A program made the translations under genes and the position numbers. Shown piece after piece: positions 8,337 through 17,360 of a DNA stretch of 64,000 nucleotides. Source of the stretch: Bacillota bacterium. Lineage in GTDB: Bacteria; Bacillota; Clostridia; DSM-8532. Numbering within the stretch: the stretch's first letter is position 1; each line of letters starts with the position of its first letter. The notes below the pieces were generated by a model that did no database searches, was not told the DNA's origin, and saw only the letters and a list, made by a program, of their open reading frames with translations. The stretch is from positions 1 to 64,000 of the forward strand of contig JAEXRM010000139.1 in NCBI GenBank assembly GCA_023440865.1. The letters are read 5' to 3'.

Positions 8337-9092
8337 TCACAGCTGCATCGTGTCCACACACATGTGCAGCAGCAACGTCGGAAGCACCTTGAAGGCCTCC
8401 GCCCGTTCGCAGCCCTTACCCTGGGCATATTGGCGCGCCTTGTACTCGAAGTAGCCGCCCAGCAGGGCGAACGATGCCTCGTCGAACTGGGAGCGATGTG
8501 TCAGGATCGCCCGGTTGCGAAGCTCCCAGGTGTCATCGACGTTGATGAAGGTGTTCGGCCAGGCGGTGGACTGATAAACGATGCCGGAAACCTTCCAGGG
8601 GTGGTTGTCTCCGGAGCCGGCGACGGCATTGGGCAGATCAAGGGGATTGAACAGGCAGGCCTCCGTCGCCGCAAGGCCCACACGCCGGTGATCGGGATGT
8701 CCCTCGTACGGCAGGTACGGGTCCACGGACATGACCAGCTCCGGGCGCACCTCCTGGATGACCGCCGCGATGGCGTGGCACAAGGCCTGCTCATCCGGGT
8801 AGCTGCCATCCTCGAAGTCGAGGAACCGGTGCTCCGTGACACCCAGGACCCGGGCGGCCGCCATCGCCTCCTGCCTGCGGATGGCCGCCAGCGGCGCACC
8901 GCGCAGTGCCGGGTCGTCGGTGCCGCGACTGCCGTCCGTCACGGTCAGGTAGACGACGCGGCAGCCCTTTGCAGCCAGCCTTGCTATGGTTCCGCCCGCC
9001 CCGACCTCGTTGTCATCGGGGTGCGGCTGGATGCACAGCAGGGATGTGCATGTCTCGAGATCCGGCATGGGCAGCATGTTTCGCAGATCCAT
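8337..9092 (-). CDS. PIG-L/LmbE-family zinc-dependent deacetylase (251 aa)
   Basis: Zn-dependent N-deacetylase family that removes acetyl groups from N-acetylglucosamine-containing molecules (relatives: BshB, MshB, diacetylchitobiose deacetylase). The metal-binding motif PHPDDNE is at residues 23-29, with the second ligand region in GHPDHRRVG. Length is normal. The start ATG 9092 has only a distant AAGGA (12 nt) or a closer GGTGG, so initiation may be weak. First gene of an operon with the GPH transporter; the pair suggests import and deacetylation of an amino-sugar conjugate. Bacillithiol synthesis is an alternative, but no glycosyltransferase or BshC gene is adjacent. Confidence 0.85.
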   Translation of the reverse strand: MDLRNMLPMPDLETCTSLLCIQPHPDDNEVGAGGTIARLAAKGCRVVYLTVTDGSRGTDDPALRGAPLAAIRRQEAMAAARVLGVTEHRFLDFEDGSYPDEQALCHAIAAVIQEVRPELVMSVDPYLPYEGHPDHRRVGLAATEACLFNPLDLPNAVAGSGDNHPWKVSGIVYQSTAWPNTFINVDDTWELRNRAILTHRSQFDEASFALLGGYFEYKARQYAQGKGCERAEAFKVLPTLLLHMCVDTMQL

Positions 9093-9194
9093 GATCCACC
9101 ACCGTCCTTCTTCGTTGTTTCGCTCCTCCCCATTCTCCCATTCCGATCAGGTTCCGTCCACAAGATTCCCAAAAGGCGCATGGAGCGGAGTTCG

Positions 9195-12100
9195 TCATGC
9201 CTGCGGGGGCTCGTCGCCACCGGATTGCACCACCATGGCGCCGACCCGCTTCTTTCTTCCCAACAGCAGCCACACCCCCGCCGCAACAACCAGCAGGGCG
9301 GGCAACGCCATCCACCAGGCGGGCCGGAACCCCGGCGCACCGCCTCCCCGCGCATGCGCGATCAGCGTGCGGTCCTCGGGACGCGCCGTATAAGCGGTTG
9401 ATTCATAGACCACGCCGGAGTCCGGCACGAGGACGGCCAGCCGGGAGGCGCCCGGCTTGTTCGCACGCACCCTGACGGTGGCCCGCCGATCGCTGCCGAC
9501 CGGCCCGACCGATTCCACCGAGAGGAACTCGTCATCCGACTCGCAGGCCAGCGTCAGACCTTCCGCTCCCACCGCCTCGACCCTGACCTTGAGCGTTGTC
9601 GTCTCCCCGACCGGAAGCACCTTGGGCATCTCGACATCGACCCGCTTGGGCAGGTTCCGGCATGTCGACGCCATGGTGCTCTCCGCCGCCGGGATGCCGT
9701 TGTAGCCGGTCACAACCGGCTTGAGCGTCACGCTGCAGGGCGTGCCGACAGGGATCTCCGCACCCTCGTGCAGCAACGTGAACCGGGATGCGAGCATCGT
9801 CCCGTCGTCCGACGCCTCCTGGTTCTCCGCCTTCACGGCGACAGCCGGCGACGTGCCGTCCGATGCCTTCAGGGCAAAGCCTTCCGCCGCCGAATCCACC
9901 GTGACATAGCGGTTCAGCTGCACGACCGTCCTGCCCGGCGAGACATAGACCGATTGGATGCCGGGCGCTTCCCGCGACACGAGACCGACATGCACCTCGG
10001 TCTGGGGTGGCGGCACGGGCAGCCACGCCGTCGTGGCGTCGGCATACCGGCCCTGTGGATCGGAGAAGGAGACCGACCACATGCCCTGCGGCACCATCCA
10101 GGAAAAGGCGCCGGCGGCATCGGTCGTCTGCGGATTCGTCTGCCCGAACGCGGCGGCATCCCAGACCGCCGGCGATCCATCCGCCTGCTGCTGCAGGCAC
10201 GTGGCCGTGACGCCGGATATCCGGTTGCTGCGGACCGCCTCGTACACGGTTCCGGACGGATCCCACTGGATGCCGGTCGGTGTCTTTCCGGGAATGTCGT
10301 TGCCGGAGTCGCCATCCCCGCCATCCCCGCCGCCCGGCGGCGGCGCCGAGCCTGTCGGCGAAGGGGGTGTGGTCGGCTTTGGTGTCGGTTTCGAGGTCGG
10401 TGATGGCGAGGGCGTGGGCGTAGGGGTTTCCCGGCACTTCTTGAAAAGTTCCTGAATGTTTCCCTCGGACTGCGCGAGCGACGCCTCGATGTTTTTCGCG
10501 CGTTCCTCGTTCTGCCGCAGCAGCGCGTCAAACGGATCCTCGAGCTGCCGGTTGACCCATTGCTTGGCGTCCTGGGTCATGGTGTCGATGCTTTCCTGCA
10601 TGTCCGCTTTCCATTGCTTGTACTGCGCCGCCTTGTCGAACCCCAGGCTGTCGGCGAGATCCACCGCTTCATCAAAGCCGGGCGGGGTCACCTGCTCCAG
10701 CAGCGCGTCCACATCCACCGCCGCAAGACCCGCCATCGAAATGCGGGCCGCTCCGGCGAGCAATGCCTTGCTTGCACCGATGCGCTGCCGGTTCACCATG
10801 TCCTGCGCAGCCTGCGTCTCAATGGCGGAAAGCGAATCATAGAAGGCGTTGAGCCCCTCTCTTCCCAGATCGGCGGCATCCAGGCCTGGACACTTGTTCT
10901 GCATCAACCGGTTCTGCAGTTCCTGCAGCAGCTGATAGTCTCCCTGAATGCGGTTCTTCCAGTTCTCATAATTGACCTTGTTCGCCGGCCCGAACAGCTG
11001 GTCGAAATACTGGTAGGCGGTATCGGCTGTCGGCTGGATGAGGTCGAGCGAGCCGAGGAGCGACTTGACCGGCTTGAGCGGCCGCGCAAAACGCTTCAGC
11101 TTCGCATCGTAATAGGCCGGATCCGTTTCCTTGATCTGCTCGAAGATTTCGTCGGCGGCATCCACCGCCTCCGTCGTACCTTCGAGCAGGGCCGCCTTGA
11201 GCTGTTCGACCGCTTCCTTGCCCAGAATGACATCGTTGCGGATGACGACCTGCGACACGCCGCCCGTCAGGGTGGTTGTGGCGCCTCCTGCGGCGGTGGC
11301 ACTGCCCGACCGGGACGACGCGCGCGTGGGGAGCGATGCGCGGCCGGAGCCGCGACCAACCGAGCCTTCCGTTGCCACCCCTTCGGCGACACCGCCGGGG
11401 AATCCCCGCAGGATGCTGGTCACGACACCCGTGGCGTCATCCACCGTCTCCAGCTGGTAGAACACGCTCCCGCCGAGCTCGACCCGTTCGTATCCCTGGG
11501 CGAGGAGGGATTCCGGCGTATCGCCGCCCGCCTCGCAGGTGATCGTCTGCAGCAGCATGCCCTTGTCGTCGAGACCGGGCAGGTCGATGTCATGGAATGC
11601 CACGGTGCCGTCCGGACAAAGCATGATGGCACTCTCTTCCGGCTCCACGGTTTCCGCGACCGCCGCGACACGCCCCTCGTCGAGCCGGATGCCGGTGAAG
11701 GCTGCGATCGAGCCTGCGGTGCCGTCCTTGCGCGTGTACCGGATGACGAAGTTCCCCGGCGCGTCGTTCGGATCCTCGGAGAAGATGCCCGACGCGATCC
11801 ACAGGTCCTTCTGCTTGTCATAGAAAGCCTGGAGGCGCTTCTCCCCTTCCCGCGTGCTGACGACATGCAGCGTCTCGATCGCTTCGTCGTTCGACATGCC
11901 GATGTCGAACGTCAGCACCGATCCCGGCCAGAAGTCGTAGGAGAACGCCTGGGTCTTGAAGGCTTCCCCGCTGAGCCGGATGTCGGAGGACTGACCGTGC
12001 ACGTAGTAGTAGAACCGGAAGCTTTCGATATCCGGTGCCGTCGGATCATACCGGACCTGCACCTCCGTGGAGCGGTGCTCGTTCGGCTTTCCCTGGTTCA

Positions 12101-15100
12101 CGACCGCGACCAGCGTGTGGAGGCTCGTTTTCCAGCAGTCCACGAGCGACACCCGCGCGGACCAGGTGCCGTCTCCCCGGCCGACAGCCGTACCGACAAC
12201 AGTGCCGTTGTCCAGGATCGCAACGGTCTGGTTGATGCCTGCGGAGCCCGACACCGCCACCGTTTCGGCGGACGCGACATCCTGTGCCGCAAGCGTGATG
12301 CTGCTGACCTCGACATGCGCGGCGCCGACAAACTCGGTGCGCGATTCGTTGCGGAATTCCAGCTCCATCGCCGCAAGGACGGTCATGCCGACATCCGGCT
12401 TCGACGGCCGCACATAGAACCGGACGGTGCCGGACGGGGCGGTCACGGGCACGCGCAGCACCCCGTCAGCAAAGGTGAAGTCCCCTGCCGCCGCCTCGCC
12501 GACAACGACACCGTCGGACACAAACTCCGTGCCGGCGGACAGCTCGAACCGGGCGGCCATGCCATCGACCGACTCGGCCGCTTCCGGGCGGAGCGAGTAG
12601 CTCAGGGTCATCAGGACGAGGGAACCGGTTGCGGCGGAGTCGGTCGCCGCCATGAACACCGTGTCCTCCGGCACCAGCGACTGCCCGCCGATGCTGGGGG
12701 CTTCGGGGACACCCACATCCCAATACCGCACAAACAGGCCATTCTTCATCTCAAACGTGTCCTTCGCCAGATCGCGCTTGTCGCGCAAGCCGAACCGCTC
12801 GAAGGAGGACAGGTTCGGGAACCGGAACACGCCCTGCGGATCGCGGACGAAGACGGCCGTGTAGCTGCCGGCCGGCAGGCTCCAGAAGCTGAAGTACGGA
12901 CCGTCGCGATACGCGTCCATGCCGACGATGGCACCTTGCCCGTCATACAGGTAGACCCTGTCGTCCGGATTTCCGGAAAGGGTGCCCTCATAGACGCCGC
13001 GGGGTGCGGCCACCAGCCGCAGGCTCACCGGTTCGCCCGCGCGCACCTCCACCTCGCCCGTCACCGCGTCATATTCCCACGGCCGGAAGGACGGCGTGGC
13101 GGTCACCTGCACACGGTGCCCCGCCAGATCCCCCGCGAACCGAAGCACATCGCCGACCAGGCGAACCTGCGGCACTTCGACGTTGTCCGTCAGATCCCGG
13201 AGGGAGAACCGGAAATCGCCCGGATCGGCCGGGGTTTCCGCCACAGGCTCCCCTTCGCCGCCACGTCCGCGCAGCGCAAGGTCGAGCCGCACACCGGCCG
13301 CTCCGGTCACGTCCACCTCCAGATCCGCTCCCTGCCTGCTCCCGAGCACGCACAGCGCCACCGTGCCCGCCTGCCCGACGATGAAGGCGTCGCGGCCGAC
13401 GCCGCCGTCACTGGATACGATGCGGCTGGTGCCATCGGGCAGATACGCGACGACCATGCCGCCCGTTCCATAGGAACGGAAGGTGACCGAGAGCGAAGCA
13501 TCCGCCGGACATGCGCGCGTGAACCAGGTGCCTGCGGCCAGGCCGTTCTCCAGATAAACGCCCTCCATCAGGGGGATGGCGCTGCCGATGCCGGTCGCGC
13601 CATCCGTCTCCCCGGCCATGTACTTGTGTGGCATCGAGGATTGTGACGCGCCGGTTTCCAGCGCATCGACCACGGTGTAGGCAAAACGGCGCACCGCTTC
13701 CGATGCTTCATCATCCGCTTTTGACGCCTGGTCTTCCGCATCCGCCGGCTGGTCTTCCGCATTCGCATCCGCATCAGCGGAGGCATCCCCCTCCGCGTTG
13801 CCGGATCCCGACAAATCCGCCATCAGATCGGGATTCTCCTGCTCGAAGCGGCGGCTGATCGTGACCGACGGCAGTCCGATTTCATCGAGGTCCGCGTATT
13901 GGAACAGGTCGCGGTCATTGTCCATCGCATTGGCGGCATCGAGATACAGCTCGTAGAAATCGGTTCGGTCCACCGACACGCCTTCCATCCGGCCGGTCAG
14001 CCACACCCGGTCGAATGCGGCATTTCGCGTTTCCAGCCGCCCGCCGTGCACCGTCGCCTTGCCGACACGTCCGACGGAACGATCCTGATTGTCCACGCGG
14101 AGGTCGCTGTCGACAGCCAGCAGGGTCTCGATGGCCCGCTCGGAAGCGGTTTGGGAAAGGACCTGTGTACGCAGCGCATGCAGGGCGCCGATGGTGCCCT
14201 CGTTCGTCAGCGAACCGCCGGCGATCGCGACCGCGCCGATGCTGCCCCGGTTCAGAACCGGCCGGGCGCCTTCGAGCACGACGGCGCCGTCCACCCTGCC
14301 GGGCACATACCCCTCGCCACCCTCCTGCACCTCGAATTGTCCGTCCGCCTCGCACAACAGGCTCTCCACGACCCCCGCACGGGCGACGCTTGCGTATCCG
14401 CCGGCTTCGACCCGCACATGTCCGACGCGCCCGCCCTCCTGCACGTAGAAACGCCCGCTCCCGTCCGCCCGGGCCTGTTCGACCGAGCCGTGCACATACA
14501 CGTTGCCGTCGCCGGTCCAGTGCAGGCTTTCCACCCGCGCACCCGCATGCACGAAGGTTTCCCCCCGCGTTCCCGCGACCGCTTCAAGCGTTCCGACAGA
14601 ACCGCCGACGCCCACATAGGCGAGCCCGGCCAACGACACGGCATGGGCGGAACCGTTCAGGTCCAGGTGGTTCGGCCGGTACAGCGTGCCGTTGCCGTTG
14701 TCGGTCACCGCGGCGGAGGCGGAGGCGTGGAGGAAGACGGTGCCGTTCACCCGGCCGTCCATGCTGACGGACGCGTCCCCCTCGATGCGCAGGTCGCCGT
14801 CCAGCACCACATCCCCCTCGATGCGGGCATGTCCGGAGCGAAAGACAAGGGAAGCCCCGTTTTCAAGCGCAATGCGGCCCGCAAGCACGACATCGCGCGA
14901 CAAGACGATGTCGCCCGTCAGCGTGGCGTTCTCGATGCGCGACATGGACGCCGCCATTTCCGGACCGATCACCGGTAAATCCGCGTCCGGCACGGCATCC
15001 GCCCTGGCCGGCAGGTACGTCGCCATGCCGCCCCCGACGAGCAGGACGAAGGCCAGCAGACCCGCCGCCATCCGTTTCCCCATGCGATTCCCCATGTGAT

Positions 15101-15215
15101 TTCCCATGTGATTCCTCATGTGATTCTTCATGTGATTCTTCATGCGTATCCCCATGCGTATCCCCATGCGTATCCCCATGTGTTTCTCCATGCGATGCCT
15201 CATGCGTACCGTCAT
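9195..15215 (-). CDS. Giant membrane-anchored surface protein (~2000 aa)
   Basis: Extracellular protein of unknown function. From the N-terminus it has twelve four-residue repeats (Met-X-X-X, mostly MGIR, MKNH, MGNH); a signal or anchor helix MAAGLLAFVLLVGGG; about 360 residues of short Gly/Val-rich strands (patterns like IEGDVVLDG) that look like a right-handed beta-helix; and an acidic Asp/Ala/Glu linker. Several Ig-like or carboxypeptidase-regulatory-like beta domains, a charged helical region near nucleotides 10450-11250, a Thr-Pro rich linker (TPTPTPSPSP), further beta domains and a final transmembrane helix with a short basic tail follow. No LPxTG or SLH motif. The start is ambiguous: ATGs at 15215, 15203, 15191 and onward are in frame, and 15215 is given only as the longest. 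Third gene of an operon with an exported rhodanese and a CvpA-like protein. Confidence 0.82.
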   Translation of the reverse strand: MTVRMRHRMEKHMGIRMGIRMGIRMKNHMKNHMRNHMGNHMGNRMGKRMAAGLLAFVLLVGGGMATYLPARADAVPDADLPVIGPEMAASMSRIENATLTGDIVLSRDVVLAGRIALENGASLVFRSGHARIEGDVVLDGDLRIEGDASVSMDGRVNGTVFLHASASAAVTDNGNGTLYRPNHLDLNGSAHAVSLAGLAYVGVGGSVGTLEAVAGTRGETFVHAGARVESLHWTGDGNVYVHGSVEQARADGSGRFYVQEGGRVGHVRVEAGGYASVARAGVVESLLCEADGQFEVQEGGEGYVPGRVDGAVVLEGARPVLNRGSIGAVAIAGGSLTNEGTIGALHALRTQVLSQTASERAIETLLAVDSDLRVDNQDRSVGRVGKATVHGGRLETRNAAFDRVWLTGRMEGVSVDRTDFYELYLDAANAMDNDRDLFQYADLDEIGLPSVTISRRFEQENPDLMADLSGSGNAEGDASADADANAEDQPADAEDQASKADDEASEAVRRFAYTVVDALETGASQSSMPHKYMAGETDGATGIGSAIPLMEGVYLENGLAAGTWFTRACPADASLSVTFRSYGTGGMVVAYLPDGTSRIVSSDGGVGRDAFIVGQAGTVALCVLGSRQGADLEVDVTGAAGVRLDLALRGRGGEGEPVAETPADPGDFRFSLRDLTDNVEVPQVRLVGDVLRFAGDLAGHRVQVTATPSFRPWEYDAVTGEVEVRAGEPVSLRLVAAPRGVYEGTLSGNPDDRVYLYDGQGAIVGMDAYRDGPYFSFWSLPAGSYTAVFVRDPQGVFRFPNLSSFERFGLRDKRDLAKDTFEMKNGLFVRYWDVGVPEAPSIGGQSLVPEDTVFMAATDSAATGSLVLMTLSYSLRPEAAESVDGMAARFELSAGTEFVSDGVVVGEAAAGDFTFADGVLRVPVTAPSGTVRFYVRPSKPDVGMTVLAAMELEFRNESRTEFVGAAHVEVSSITLAAQDVASAETVAVSGSAGINQTVAILDNGTVVGTAVGRGDGTWSARVSLVDCWKTSLHTLVAVVNQGKPNEHRSTEVQVRYDPTAPDIESFRFYYYVHGQSSDIRLSGEAFKTQAFSYDFWPGSVLTFDIGMSNDEAIETLHVVSTREGEKRLQAFYDKQKDLWIASGIFSEDPNDAPGNFVIRYTRKDGTAGSIAAFTGIRLDEGRVAAVAETVEPEESAIMLCPDGTVAFHDIDLPGLDDKGMLLQTITCEAGGDTPESLLAQGYERVELGGSVFYQLETVDDATGVVTSILRGFPGGVAEGVATEGSVGRGSGRASLPTRASSRSGSATAAGGATTTLTGGVSQVVIRNDVILGKEAVEQLKAALLEGTTEAVDAADEIFEQIKETDPAYYDAKLKRFARPLKPVKSLLGSLDLIQPTADTAYQYFDQLFGPANKVNYENWKNRIQGDYQLLQELQNRLMQNKCPGLDAADLGREGLNAFYDSLSAIETQAAQDMVNRQRIGASKALLAGAARISMAGLAAVDVDALLEQVTPPGFDEAVDLADSLGFDKAAQYKQWKADMQESIDTMTQDAKQWVNRQLEDPFDALLRQNEERAKNIEASLAQSEGNIQELFKKCRETPTPTPSPSPTSKPTPKPTTPPSPTGSAPPPGGGDGGDGDSGNDIPGKTPTGIQWDPSGTVYEAVRSNRISGVTATCLQQQADGSPAVWDAAAFGQTNPQTTDAAGAFSWMVPQGMWSVSFSDPQGRYADATTAWLPVPPPQTEVHVGLVSREAPGIQSVYVSPGRTVVQLNRYVTVDSAAEGFALKASDGTSPAVAVKAENQEASDDGTMLASRFTLLHEGAEIPVGTPCSVTLKPVVTGYNGIPAAESTMASTCRNLPKRVDVEMPKVLPVGETTTLKVRVEAVGAEGLTLACESDDEFLSVESVGPVGSDRRATVRVRANKPGASRLAVLVPDSGVVYESTAYTARPEDRTLIAHARGGGAPGFRPAWWMALPALLVVAAGVWLLLGRKKRVGAMVVQSGGDEPPQA
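15069..15215 (-). repeat. 12-bp tandem repeat array at the start of the giant gene
   Basis: Twelve 12-bp units, in gene sense approximately GGGGATACGCATG with the ATG in frame, occupy 15069-15212, followed by one more ATG at 15213-15215. Each encodes Met-X-X-X (TVR, RHR, EKH, GIR three times, KNH twice, RNH, GNH, GNR, GKR). Most units carry a purine-rich SD-like stretch (GGGGA, GGGAA, AGGA) about 5 nt before the next ATG, so the array is a ladder of possible in-frame start sites ending directly before the signal peptide. Confidence 0.9.
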
Positions 15216-15219
15216 CCTT

Positions 15220-15693
15220 TCACCGTGCAACCGGATCCTTGCCGCAATCGCAGACATCCCGCCCCTGCAGGTAGCGCACGCCATGCGTTGCGGCGTACGC
15301 GTCATAGCCAAACCCAACCCGCCATACACGCCGCAAGCCTGCGCGCATCAGCAGCTCGGCCGCCTTGCCGCTGCGGACGCCCCTGGCGCAGACAAGCACG
15401 ATCCGCTTGTGCTGCAGGTGGTGTTCCCGCAGGTACGCAAGCAGCCAGGCGCCTCCGTCGTCAAACGGCACATTCAGCGCGTTGACGAGATGGCTGCCCT
15501 GGTAGGGGCGGTTGTCCCGCAAGTCGATCCATACCGTGTCGGGGGGCGGATGCTGCAAAAGCGCTTCCACCTCCTCCATTTGCCCGATGACGCGAAAATC
15601 GGCGGGCGGCACATATCCGGTGCCGACGGCGATCAGCACGGCCATCAGCACCAGGCAGGCGCGGCGCGGCATCGGGCGGCTTGTCCGCCTCAT
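15220..15693 (-). CDS. Exported/membrane-anchored rhodanese-domain protein (157 aa)
   Basis: Single rhodanese domain behind an N-terminal hydrophobic segment (residues about 12-27, RACLVLMAVLIAVGTGYV), so it probably acts outside the membrane as a sulfurtransferase or thiol-handling protein. The active-site loop CARGVRS (Cys-x2-Gly-x-Arg-Ser) is intact, and DLRDNRPYQGSHLVNALNVP is the usual substrate-loop region. Its ATG overlaps the stop codon of the upstream gene (ATGA, 4 bp), indicating translational coupling, and its stop lies 4 bp before the earliest start of the giant surface-protein gene. The second Cys pair near the C-terminus (DVCDC) is unusual. Confidence 0.85.
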   Translation of the reverse strand: MRRTSRPMPRRACLVLMAVLIAVGTGYVPPADFRVIGQMEEVEALLQHPPPDTVWIDLRDNRPYQGSHLVNALNVPFDDGGAWLLAYLREHHLQHKRIVLVCARGVRSGKAAELLMRAGLRRVWRVGFGYDAYAATHGVRYLQGRDVCDCGKDPVAR

Positions 15694-17147
15694 CGGGACA
15701 GACTCCGCACATAGGTGTGGAGCCGGGTGTAGTTTTCGACGCCGACGATGGACAGATCGCGCAGCGAGGCAAGATCCGCCAGCAGCGTTCGCATGTCCTG
15801 CGTCCCGGCAGGCGTCGCCCCTGAAGCCGCGCGTTGCTGCAGCCTGCCGAGAACCGCAAGCAGCACGCCCGTCTCCTCCATCTGGGGATCGCCTCCCTCG
15901 AAGCGGTCCGGTGCGATCAGCGCCGGCACATCACCCGCGGTGACCGCCGATACCATGCCATTGACCAGGGCGGGAACCGCCTTCCCGCGTGTGGAAAGAC
16001 CCGCAAGCCCATCCCGGAGACGGGCCGCCGACATGTCATCCAGCACCGGCATGACGGTGGAATCCTCCGACAGGCGGGCGGGCAGCATCAACACCGACAG
16101 GTCCGCCAACACGTCCAGATCCGCGGACAAGGCCTCCGGGCGGGCATCCGCGACTGCGGCAAGAAAATCGCCGGAAAAGGCGAGCAAATCGGGCAGCCGG
16201 TCGCGGTTGAGACGGACGGCACGCTGCAGCAGCCGCTGTTTGGCCTCGGCCGACCAGTAGGGCGCATCGCGCACGGCGAGAACCATTTCCCCGACAGCCT
16301 CCCCGAACCCGGCGACATCCGCCGCATCGGTCGGAACGACGCCTCCGGCGGCGGACAATCCGTCAAGCCGGGATGCATGGGCCAGGATGAAATCGAGCTC
16401 GTCCGGAAAACGATAGGTGTGCTGCGGTGTCCGGACACCGGACATGGCCCGCACGCTCGCCTCGGCCAGCGCTTCGGCTCCCGAAACCCGGAACAGCGGC
16501 CGCAGCGCGCAGCCCTGCCATACGCGCGCCAGCCCTCCTGCCGTACGGTCCAGCATTCCCACAGCGGCGTTGGCCGCACCTGCCCTGTCGAGGCTGCGCT
16601 GCACGGCAACCAGCGGCGACAGGGCCAGCGGAACAGTCAGCAGCGCCACCGCCAGACCAAGCAGCAAGCCCCCGGCACGGTTCACCGCGGCCGGCATCCG
16701 GCTCGGGCGAGCGGTCTGATCGTGGTCCCGGCCACTGTTGCGCGCCAGATACGGATGGAGGATGCGAAAACCAAGCCAGGAAATGGCCTTCATCAACCAG
16801 AACAAGGGCAGGAACAGCAGCGGCACGAAGCAGGCGAGGACGATCCTGCCCGCCGGGCCGGCCAGCTCGGGGTATGGCTGGACGGACGGCATGCCGGCCA
16901 GCAGGGAAGCAGCCAGCCTTTCCACGGTCCTGCCATCCGCCTCGGCAAGGCGGGATGTGATCGCCAGGAGAACGGGTTCGGCCAGCAGACGCGCTAGCAG
17001 TGCGGCCACCAGCGTTCCGGCAACAAAAAGGCCCAGCCGCAGCAGCTGGCGGCGGGCACCCCGCAGCAGCCCTGCCAGGGCGTCTGCCAGGAGCACGAGC
17101 AAGACAAAACCGGTCAGACATGTCGCCACAAAACCATACGCTTCCAC
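15690..17147 (-). CDS. CvpA-like polytopic membrane protein (485 aa)
   Basis: Membrane protein with two N-terminal hydrophobic segments (FVATCLTGFVLLVLLADALAG and LGLFVAGTLVAALLARLLA), a third around residue 130 and a fourth around residue 185, then about 280 soluble residues rich in Ala, Leu and Asp. The N-terminal part resembles CvpA/colicin-V-production proteins of Gram-positive bacteria, but the long C-terminal domain is not recognised. The start is a GTG at 17147 because GGAGG lies 8 nt upstream; the ATGs further upstream have no such site. First gene of the operon with the rhodanese and the giant surface protein, so a role in export or assembly of that protein is plausible but unproven. 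Confidence 0.75.
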   Translation of the reverse strand: MEAYGFVATCLTGFVLLVLLADALAGLLRGARRQLLRLGLFVAGTLVAALLARLLAEPVLLAITSRLAEADGRTVERLAASLLAGMPSVQPYPELAGPAGRIVLACFVPLLFLPLFWLMKAISWLGFRILHPYLARNSGRDHDQTARPSRMPAAVNRAGGLLLGLAVALLTVPLALSPLVAVQRSLDRAGAANAAVGMLDRTAGGLARVWQGCALRPLFRVSGAEALAEASVRAMSGVRTPQHTYRFPDELDFILAHASRLDGLSAAGGVVPTDAADVAGFGEAVGEMVLAVRDAPYWSAEAKQRLLQRAVRLNRDRLPDLLAFSGDFLAAVADARPEALSADLDVLADLSVLMLPARLSEDSTVMPVLDDMSAARLRDGLAGLSTRGKAVPALVNGMVSAVTAGDVPALIAPDRFEGGDPQMEETGVLLAVLGRLQQRAASGATPAGTQDMRTLLADLASLRDLSIVGVENYTRLHTYVRSLSR

Positions 17148-17211
17148 AACGAACACCTCCGGTCGGCCACATGCGGAAAAACGCCAAGGCGCGCATGGGT
17201 GGCCGCTCTTG

Positions 17212-17240
17212 ATTATATGCGCGCAGCCGGCGTGCGTCCA
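17212..17240 (-). promoter_or_regulatory. Putative promoter of the CvpA-like/rhodanese/giant-protein operon
   Basis: On the minus strand TGGACG (17240-17235), a 17-bp spacer and a perfect TATAAT (17217-17212) lie about 65 bp before the GTG start. The -35 matches the consensus at four of six positions. Confidence 0.55.
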
Positions 17241-17360
17241 GGCAGGAAAAGGAAGGGAGGTCATGGAAAGGCTTGCTGCTGTAGATGATCGCACCGGCCG
17301 GCGTCAAGGGGATACGATGCCACACGAGTCCCAAAAAACACCGCGAACGGTCCCCGCCGG

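Noticed and set aside
9195..9360. Sortase signal at the C-terminus of the giant protein
   Set aside because: There is a terminal hydrophobic helix with a basic tail, but no LPxTG-like motif before it, so a plain transmembrane anchor is more likely.
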